This document shows, piece by piece, positions 57,451-64,000 of a stretch of 64,000 bases of DNA (positions are counted from its first letter, which is position 1; every line of letters starts with the position of its first letter). Source of the DNA: Elephas maximus indicus (lineage: Eukaryota > Chordata > Mammalia > Proboscidea > Elephantidae). The position numbers and the translations under genes were made by a program. The notes below the pieces were generated by a model that ran no database searches, had not been told where the DNA came from, and saw nothing but the letters and a program-made list of their open reading frames with translations. Where the stretch lies: positions 17,912,924 to 17,976,923 of the forward strand of contig NC_064823.1 in NCBI RefSeq assembly GCF_024166365.1, written 5' to 3'.

Positions 57451-57480
57451 AAACGGCAATAAAACTTACCTGTCTAACCC

Positions 57481-57603
57481 ACCAGCCACAGTGGCAGTCA
57501 ACTTTCCTAAAGATTACTGCCTTGGAAACCGTATGGAGCAGTTCTACTCTATCCTATAGGGTCACTACGAGTCAGAATCTACTCAACGGTTTGGGTTTTT
57601 GGT
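57481..57603 (+). repeat. AfroSINE, head missing
   Basis: It reads agccacagtggcagtcaact to ctactcaacggtttgggttt. 5'-truncated. Confidence 0.82.
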
Positions 57604-57766
57604 ATACGTATCTGTTACTAGAATATAGGAAAGATATTGATTTATGTATATTAATCATGGATCCAGCAAACTTGTACTCTTATATTTGTAGTTTCTTGGA
57701 TTTTTTGTGTATAGAATCATATGGTCTGGGTAATAACTAATTTTTTCTTCATTTTTAATCTTTATA

Positions 57767-57930
57767 AACCCAAAAACTCACTGCCGTCGAGTTGATTCTG
57801 ACCCATAGCGACCCTATAGGACAGAGTAGAACTGCTCCATAGAGTTTCCAAAGAGCGCCTGGCAGATTTGAACTGCTGACCTCTTGGTTAGCAGCCCTAG
57901 CACTTAGCCACTATGCCACCAGCGTTTCCA
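57767..57930 (-). repeat. AfroSINE, short type, with 12-bp target-site duplication
   Basis: It is flanked by ttaatctttata at 57755-57766 and 57931-57942. Confidence 0.93.
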
Positions 57931-58362
57931 TTAATCTTTATATCTCTTACTATTTTTTTCTATGTTACCTAAGCTCTCCAGCACAATGTTGAATATAAGC
58001 AGTAGTGATAAGTATCCTCATCTTGTCCCTAACATTAAAGAAAACACTTGTTTATGAAGTAATAAGGCTAACAAAATTCTCTTCCATTCCTAGTTTGCTA
58101 AGAGTTTTTCTTATAAGTGGATACTGAAGTTTAACAAATGTTATTCAGCATTTATTGAAATTTTTTCCCATCATTTATTCTGTTAATGCGGTGATAAAGT
58201 CAGGTAGGTCATGATGGTTTTGTTTTGTTCTTGGATACATGGAATTTGGCTTGTGATTATTTTAGGAGTTTCGCATCTATATTATAAGTGAGATTCGGCT
58301 TGAATTTTCCTTTCTTTACTGTTTGTTGAATTTTGGTATTAAGCTTTATACTAGCCTCATAG

Positions 58363-58729
58363 AGGTTGTACTGTACCAGGCTCGAATATACATACCATGG
58401 ACTGCCAAAAGAATGAATGAATTTGTCTTGGAAGACATACAGCCAGAATGCTCCTTAGAAGCAAGGATGGTGAGACTTCATCTCACATACGTTGGACATG
58501 TTATCAGGAAGCATCAGTCCCTGGAGAAGACATCATGCTTGGTAAAGCAGAGAGTCAGTAAAAAAGAGAAAGACCCTCAATGAGATAGATTGACACAGTG
58601 GCTCCAACAATGGACTCAAAGATAACAACGATCGTGAAGATGGAACAGGACCGGGCAGTGTTTCATTCTGTTGTACATATGGTCGCTATGAGTTAGAACC
58701 AACTCGACAGTACCTAACAACAACAAACT
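58363..58729 (+). mobile_element. RTE (BovB-like) LINE 3' end
   Basis: It encodes a recognisable, broken RTE C-terminus (PECSLEARMVRLHLTYVGHV, then HQSLEKT) and ends tcgctatgagttagaacc, tcgacagtacctaacaacaa. That end is nearly identical to the AfroSINE tail. A 7-bp near-repeat (ctcatrg) flanks it. Confidence 0.85.
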
Positions 58730-59371
58730 CATGGAAGAAGTTGAGAAGGTTTCTTTTTTTTTCTTTTGTAAAGTTTAGGTAAGACAAGCCTGGAAACCAT
58801 CTTGGCCTGGAGCATTTTTATCAGTAAATTTATGACCACTAATTAAATTTCTTTAAAGTTTATAGTGTATTTATATTTTCTACTATTTCTCAAATCAATA
58901 TTGGTTATATTTTTTGTAGAAAATTTATAATTTCATCTAGGTTTTCAAATCTTTTTGCATAAAATTTATAGTATTCATTTCTGATTTTAAAATTAACTTC
59001 TGTAGCTATATGTCCATCTTTTCCATTCTTAATATTGTTTATTTGAATCTCCTTTTTCTTGCCTCCTCTTACTAAAAGAATTTGTTAAAAGAACCTGCTT
59101 TTGGTTTTCTTGTCCTCTTTATTGTGTGTCTTTGTTTTCTATTTCATCTGCTCTTACTTCCTCCTGTAATTTTGTTTACTCTTCCTTTTCTAATTTCCAG
59201 AGTTGAACACCTAGCTCATTTTCAGATTTTCTTTTCAAATACATACATTTAAAGCTATAAATTTCCTACTAGGTACCATTTTAGCTGCCTGAATTTTAAA
59301 CAATCGAGTTAGAAGAGTAGGCAGATGGAGATAAAAATATGAGCTTTATTACTAATAACATTGATAAAGAA

Positions 59372-59565
59372 ACTTGTGATGTAATGGTTTAGTGTTTGCC
59401 TGCTAACCGAAAGGTCAGTGGTTTGAACCCACCAGCCACTGCATGGAAGAAAGATGTCGCAATGCTTCCATAAAGATTACAGCCTAGGAAACCCTATGGG
59501 ACTGTTCTATTCTGTCACATAGGGTTGATATGTGTCAGAGTTGACTCAATGGCACACAACAGTCA
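59372..59565 (+). repeat. AfroSINE, long type
   Basis: It reads taatggtttagtgtttgcct to ctcaatggcacacaacag. Confidence 0.87.
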
Positions 59566-60017
59566 CAATAATAAACCTTAGTTGTATTGGTGTACGTTGG
59601 GGCCTGCTCCTATAAAACTTGTATCAAGGAGGAAGAAAGTAGAACATGTACACGCTCCCAAGAGAAGTGAAAAAGTGGCTAAGATATTCCCAAATTCACT
59701 GTCACGTCTGTATTTAAGGACTTAAGAGTCTGTATTTTTCCTTTTATATAAAAGACAGTGTTTATTTAGGTTTACCAATAGGCAGAGGGTAGTAATATGT
59801 TTATCAATGTCTTTACTTGGTTGCTTCTTGCATCTTTCTCCTTTCTTCTGGGCTGTTTTCTTCCAGTAATTCTTTCAGCAAAGTCTCTCAACGGCGAACT
59901 CAGTTTTCCTTTGTCTCAAAATTTTACTTTATGCTTTTGAATAATATCTTAGCTGAATATAGAATTCTAGAGTGACAGTTACTTTCCCCTATCTTTTTAC
60001 ACCCATTATTTTGACAA

Positions 60018-60226
60018 AAGGAACCCTGGTGGCACAAACGTTAAGCACTTGGCCATTAACCAAAAGTTTGGAGGTTCAAACCCACCCAGAGACTCCACGG
60101 AAGAAAGACTTGTGATCTGCTTCTGTAAATGTAAAGATTAAATTCTGTAAATGTAAAGATTAGGGCCAAGAAAACTCTATGGGACAGTTCTACTGTCACA
60201 TGTCAAAATTGACTTCATGGCACCTA
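60018..60226 (+). repeat. AfroSINE, long type, with internal duplication
   Basis: It is ordinary except that ttctgtaaatgtaaagatta occurs twice in a row in the middle (about 60122-60164). Confidence 0.88.
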
Positions 60227-60274
60227 AAAAGAACAGTGTTGATGAGTCTAAATATTCTTTTGTAGGTCATTAAG

Positions 60275-60446
60275 GGAGTCCTGGTAGCACGGTGGTTAAA
60301 GTGGTCGCCTGCTAACTGAAAGGTCAGTGGTTCAAAACCACCAGCGGTTCCTGGAAGAAAGATGTGGCAGTTGGCTTCAGTAGAGATTTACAGCCTCAGA
60401 AACCCTAGGGGCCTGCTATGATTTGAAACTGACAACAGTGGGTTTG
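60275..60446 (+). repeat. AfroSINE, long type, with 13-bp target-site duplication
   Basis: It is flanked by gtaggtcattaag at 60262-60274 and 60447-60459. A piece near the 3' end (the agttctactctgtc region) is deleted. Confidence 0.93.
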
Positions 60447-61233
60447 GTAGGTCATTAAGTTTGTCCTTTCTTTCGTCTTTGATATTTTGCAGTTTCATTA
60501 TGATGTATGTAAGTATGGATTTATTTTTAATTTTTTTTTTTTAACCTGAGAGATTTTTGAAGTTCTGGGAAGGTCTTAGGTATTATCTCTTTGATTATTG
60601 CCTCTCACCCCTTCTTTTTAGTTTCTCCTGGATCTCCTACTAGACATGTGTAGAATCTCCTCATTCTGACATCTATGACTCTTAGCCTCTTTTATGTTTT
60701 TAATTTCAAACACTCTATAGAACATTTCTAATGTTTTTTTAAAAGTCTTTTCTCATTCTGTACTATGTTAGTTCTCTTCCTTCTTAAAAGTACTTTAAAA
60801 TCATTTTAAACATTATAATTTCATAGTTTCAGAGTATTCTATCACATTTTCAGTTCTTGGGGTTCTCATTCTGTTTGTTGCACCCACCAACTCTGCCACT
60901 TAGTACTTCATTTCCTCATATGATTTATAATGTTTTGACCCCAAATCCTTTTCTACAAAGGCTATTATTTCTGTGGGATTTTTGTGTGTTCTAGGTTGTG
61001 GAAGTGAATGGGATAGGTTTTGTATTTGTTTCTGCCAAAGCCCTGAGGGGGGATTCACTGGTCTTGCAACAGTTTCAGTTTTTCAGCTTGGAATCTTGTA
61101 CCATGCAGGTGGTATTAGGTATAGGTTCTATGCTTTTTTGTGGCACAAGCCTACGGGTTTTGATTTCTTGTAAGTGACTTTTTTTGTTGCCGATTTACTG
61201 CCTTGGGGTGGATGTTAATCCTCATTTTCAACT

Positions 61234-61313
61234 ATGGTTTGATGCATATTTTCCTAGTCCCTCTTCTTAAATTATGGTTTGATGCATATTTTCCTAGTCC
61301 CTCTTCTTAAATT
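61234..61313. repeat. Perfect 40-bp tandem duplication
   Basis: Copies at 61234-61273 and 61274-61313 are identical, starting atggtttgatgcatattttc. Confidence 0.97.
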
Positions 61314-61784
61314 AAGTATTCCTTCCAAGCTTTAAGTTTTTTTTTTTTGACAAGTTCATCTGGTTGGCAGGCAAGGTGTGTTTTGTGCCTCAGTTTCAGT
61401 GCCCCCTACTTTGTGAGGGCCCAATTTATAACTCCTATGTACATGTGGATGTCAAAACCACCCGTAGCGTCTGCATCTGTTTCAGAACCCTGTGGGTTGC
61501 TAAAGTGTTAGCTTCAACCTACTCCTGGCCTTGAATATCTTTGCTTCTGACATCTGAGTATTTCCTTTTTAAGTTTTTAAGCTTAGGTATATATATAAAA
61601 AAAAAAACTCACTTGGATATATTTTATCCAGCATGTTCATGTGTTTGTGGGGGAGGCCTGCTCAATCTGCCATATTACAAATAGCACACATACTTGCAGT
61701 AAAAGTTTGGTGATCCTTAATCTCCATTCCAACTGGATTGTTTCAGTAATTTTCTGTCTGCTGTACTGCTCTGCATTACAGTGC

Positions 61785-62335
61785 CAAGCTTTCTAAAGAA
61801 TTGCTTTAACCTTGTTGTTCACCCAATTAAAAAACTAGCAACTGTTCCCCACCATCTAAACTCTTCACTCTGGCATTCAAAGCCCTTCATAGTCAGGACC
61901 CTCATCTACTTTTCCAGATGTTTCCTGTCACTTTTCTACATCTGCTATTTTATCGCAGCTGGTCTGACCACTTGCTGTTCCCTAAATATGCCTTGAGTTT
62001 CCCCACCAAATTTTCATGTATCTTTCTCTCAGATACCCTTCCAATTTCTACATGTTTAAAATCTTCAATATTACTTAAGGCTCAGTATAATATATCATGA
62101 AGCCTCCCAAGACCGCCCAAAGTTGATTTAGTTTCCTCTTTGCCTAGCACCTTGTACCTTTTTTTATGGTATTTTTCACATTCTATCCTCCACTAGTTAT
62201 TTGTGCTCTCCATCTCTTTTATTAGATTATGAACCTTATTAGATCATGAGGGTATGGAATGTATTGTTTTGTATGCTTCACAACTAGTCCAGGGCCTTGC
62301 ACTAGGAGGTGCACAATAGTTGCTGAAATAAATAG
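61785..62335 (+). mobile_element. L2 LINE 3' region
   Basis: It reads ttcaaagcccttcatagtca, ccacttgctgttccctaaat and agggccttgcactaggaggt, the usual L2 order, ending gctgaaataaata. Confidence 0.6.
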
Positions 62336-62579
62336 GGACTTCGACCTATAACAAATGCTGTAATAGAGGATTGTATGGAAGTCTAGAAGCTTCAGTGTCT
62401 GAAAGGCCAGAAAATGGGACACCTGTCTGGAAAGAAGAGTCCTTTGAGGCAGGAAGGTATTCTCAGAGGAGGCATCTTTAGAATTATGCTTTAAAGTTAC
62501 TATAAAAATGGCATAAGGGCAGTGTCTGAACTTCTCTAACTTCACAAGGGGGAAGGAGAATAAAGATCAGCAGCCCAAG

Positions 62580-63215
62580 GCTGATTCCTATGAGACAAGG
62601 GTCAGACACACCTCCTCTCTCTGCTGTCTTTACCAATTCTCACACCAGCCATGCCCCCCATGGCACTATCTACTTCTCTGCTAGGTTTGAAAATTCACTG
62701 CAGTGGCCACATAGAACTCACAGACAATACTCATGATTATGTGGTTTATTAGGGAAGTAACAGGTTACAAGTCAGGGTGAGAAACACTCAGGATACAGTT
62801 CTTCCATCAGGACAGCCTCTTCCCGGCCATGCTTGCAGGTAGGTCTCTCCCAGGCCCTGGGCCTCTGCCCTGTTTGGGCAAGTGTTACAAAGCTTTTAGC
62901 TCTGCTGTTAAGTGGCTGGAGACATCCCACTCTGCCAACAAGTCTCCTGCCCAAAGGCACTCAGCTTTCTGGCTCCATGGGCCGCAAAGCCCACCATGCC
63001 ATCTCCTGCCATCATTTCTTTACCACCGTTTCTCACCATCTCTAGTGTTACAGCTCTGTCTCCTGGTGCCAGGAGCTTCTGAGTGCAGGGATCTTGGGTC
63101 CAAAGGACGTGCAGGGATCCTGGGTCCAAAGGACCTTGGTGGTGGTGAAATCTACTCCTTCCTGCCTCTGGGATGGCTCATTTCAAGCCGAGAGGTATGG
63201 AAAAATGGACCAGTT
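62580..63215 (-). mobile_element. LTR-like block
   Basis: On the minus strand there is AATAAACCACATAATCATGA (near 62750) followed by gtgagttctatgtggccact, as in the R-U5 part of an endogenous retroviral LTR. It is GC-richer than its surroundings. No terminal TG/CA or partner LTR was found, and no retroviral gene is present. Confidence 0.4.
63083..63134. repeat. 26-bp tandem duplication
   Basis: Two copies beginning gtgcagggatc, at 63083-63108 and 63109-63134, differ at one base. Confidence 0.93.
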
Positions 63216-63219
63216 CCCT

Positions 63220-63376
63220 TAAGCCCATTGCCGTTGAGTCAATTCTGACTCATAGCGACCCTATAGGACAGAGTAGAACTGCCGCATAGGCTTCCAAGGA
63301 GTGGCTGGTAGAGTCGAGCTGCTGATTTTTTGGTTAGCAACTGCAGCACTTAACCAACTGTGCCACCAGGGTCACC
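63220..63376 (-). repeat. AfroSINE, short type
   Basis: It reads, on the plus strand, ccattgccgttgagtcaatt to tgtgccaccagggtcacc. Confidence 0.9.
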
Positions 63377-64000
63377 TATTTGCACAGTCTCACCCAATCA
63401 TTTGGATGGGAGTTACAAGGCCATGGAGAGAAAGGCCACATGTAAGTGGTCCATTGCACTGCAGTTACTAGGTAGATATGAGAAGGAAGGAACTAATAAA
63501 GCAGAGGGAAGAGAAGGCACAAAGAAAATAAATGATATACAGAAAAGAAGGTGCAATAGCACAGAGGCCCCAACGAGCATAGGGTATTTGGGGGATCGGA
63601 TGTTATTAGTATACCTGCAATGCCCTAGAGGGACAAAGTATAATGCATAGCTGAGGCCTAGATCTAGATCATGAAGGATATTGTATGCCATGCTAAGTCT
63701 TTACTTTATCCTATTGTCCAGCAATCTATCTTTTCAAGAATGAGAACTCTTTTTTAATGTCAAATTTAACATTTCCTTCAACTATGAATGTAGGCACAAA
63801 TCACAGTAGGTACAAATCAGTCTCTGTGATTTTCCCATCAACGGAAGTCGGATATTTTCATATCACACTATAATCGTTGGACATATCTCAAAACAACATT
63901 CATGGTTATCACTATTTTGAAACTACAGTAATTATTAAACCTGCTGCTAAATCTTACTATAAATGTGTTAACAAGAAGCATATATTACTATACCACAAGT
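63377..64000. other. Intergenic, no gene recognised
   Basis: No coding exon on either strand. The last 280 bp (caatcagtctctgtgatttt-like text through aacaagaagcatatattact) look like an old dispersed repeat, but I could not name it. Confidence 0.4.

Larger units (their letters stand above)
57600..59290 (-). mobile_element. L1 ORF2 relic, antisense, broken by a SINE and an RTE piece
   Basis: It matches antisense ORF2 text: attctgttaatgcggtgata, gcatctatattataagtgag, aatttcatctaggttttcaa and aagctataaatttcctacta. Interrupted at 57767-57930 and 58363-58729. Confidence 0.75.
59770..61560 (-). mobile_element. L1-like relic, antisense, with SINE insertions
   Basis: T-rich text (tagctgaatatagaattcta, tgcagtttcattatgatgta, ttttctcattctgtactatg) resembles antisense L1 as seen in many mammals. 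Only moderately certain, and the part right of 60840 is weaker. Confidence 0.45.

Noticed and set aside
61000..61173. Small plus-strand frame with FCICFCQ text
   Set aside because: It lies within antisense L1-like sequence and has no start context or conserved motif.
57200..64000. Expected upstream neighbour SLC25A31
   Set aside because: No mitochondrial-carrier motif (PX[DE]XX[KR] type) or last-exon coding text was found; the gene probably starts or ends beyond the window.

Overview
The window is nuclear DNA of a placental mammal, almost certainly an afrotherian and most likely an elephant. The genes are intron-rich with canonical GT-AG sites, and the DNA between exons is AT-rich. The clade assignment rests on about 27 copies of the tRNA-derived AfroSINE and several RTE (BovB-like) LINE 3' ends that share its tail, beside ancient MIR, L2, L1 and hAT/mariner relics found in all placentals.

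One recognisable gene fills most of the window. HSPA4L (APG-1/OSP94, an Hsp110-family nucleotide exchange factor for Hsp70) lies on the minus strand, with its start codon at 55201 and its stop at 10444. All 19 coding exons could be read; they join in frame into 840 codons plus stop (2,523 nt), with intact splice sites and no frameshift or internal stop. The promoter lies in a CpG island (about 54650-56095). A four-unit heat-shock element at 55591-55610 fits the known heat inducibility of this gene. A perfect-plus-degenerate pair of p53-type decamers lies in intron 1 (54186-54205).

About 1.5 kb upstream of the HSPA4L start, on the same strand, is a second promoter-like site (a ZNF143/SBS-type motif at 56899-56923). 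Below it is an 84-codon open frame (56485-56739) encoding an unrecognised protein with one N-terminal hydrophobic segment and a basic tail. The frame runs into a GTAAGTG splice donor whose phase matches HSPA4L exon 2. This is the most novel candidate in the window: either a small membrane-protein gene or an alternative, membrane-anchoring first exon of HSPA4L.

Layout: 1-4400 is intergenic, with L1, L1-3'UTR-like repeat and SINEs. 4400-10443 is AT-rich and nearly free of repeats, and may hold a long HSPA4L 3' UTR. 10444-55201 is HSPA4L with repeat-laden introns. 54650-56930 is the promoter region. 57200-64000 is intergenic, with antisense L1, nested AfroSINEs, an RTE fragment, L2 and an LTR-like block. 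The neighbours known in other mammals (PLK4 downstream, SLC25A31 upstream) were not found.
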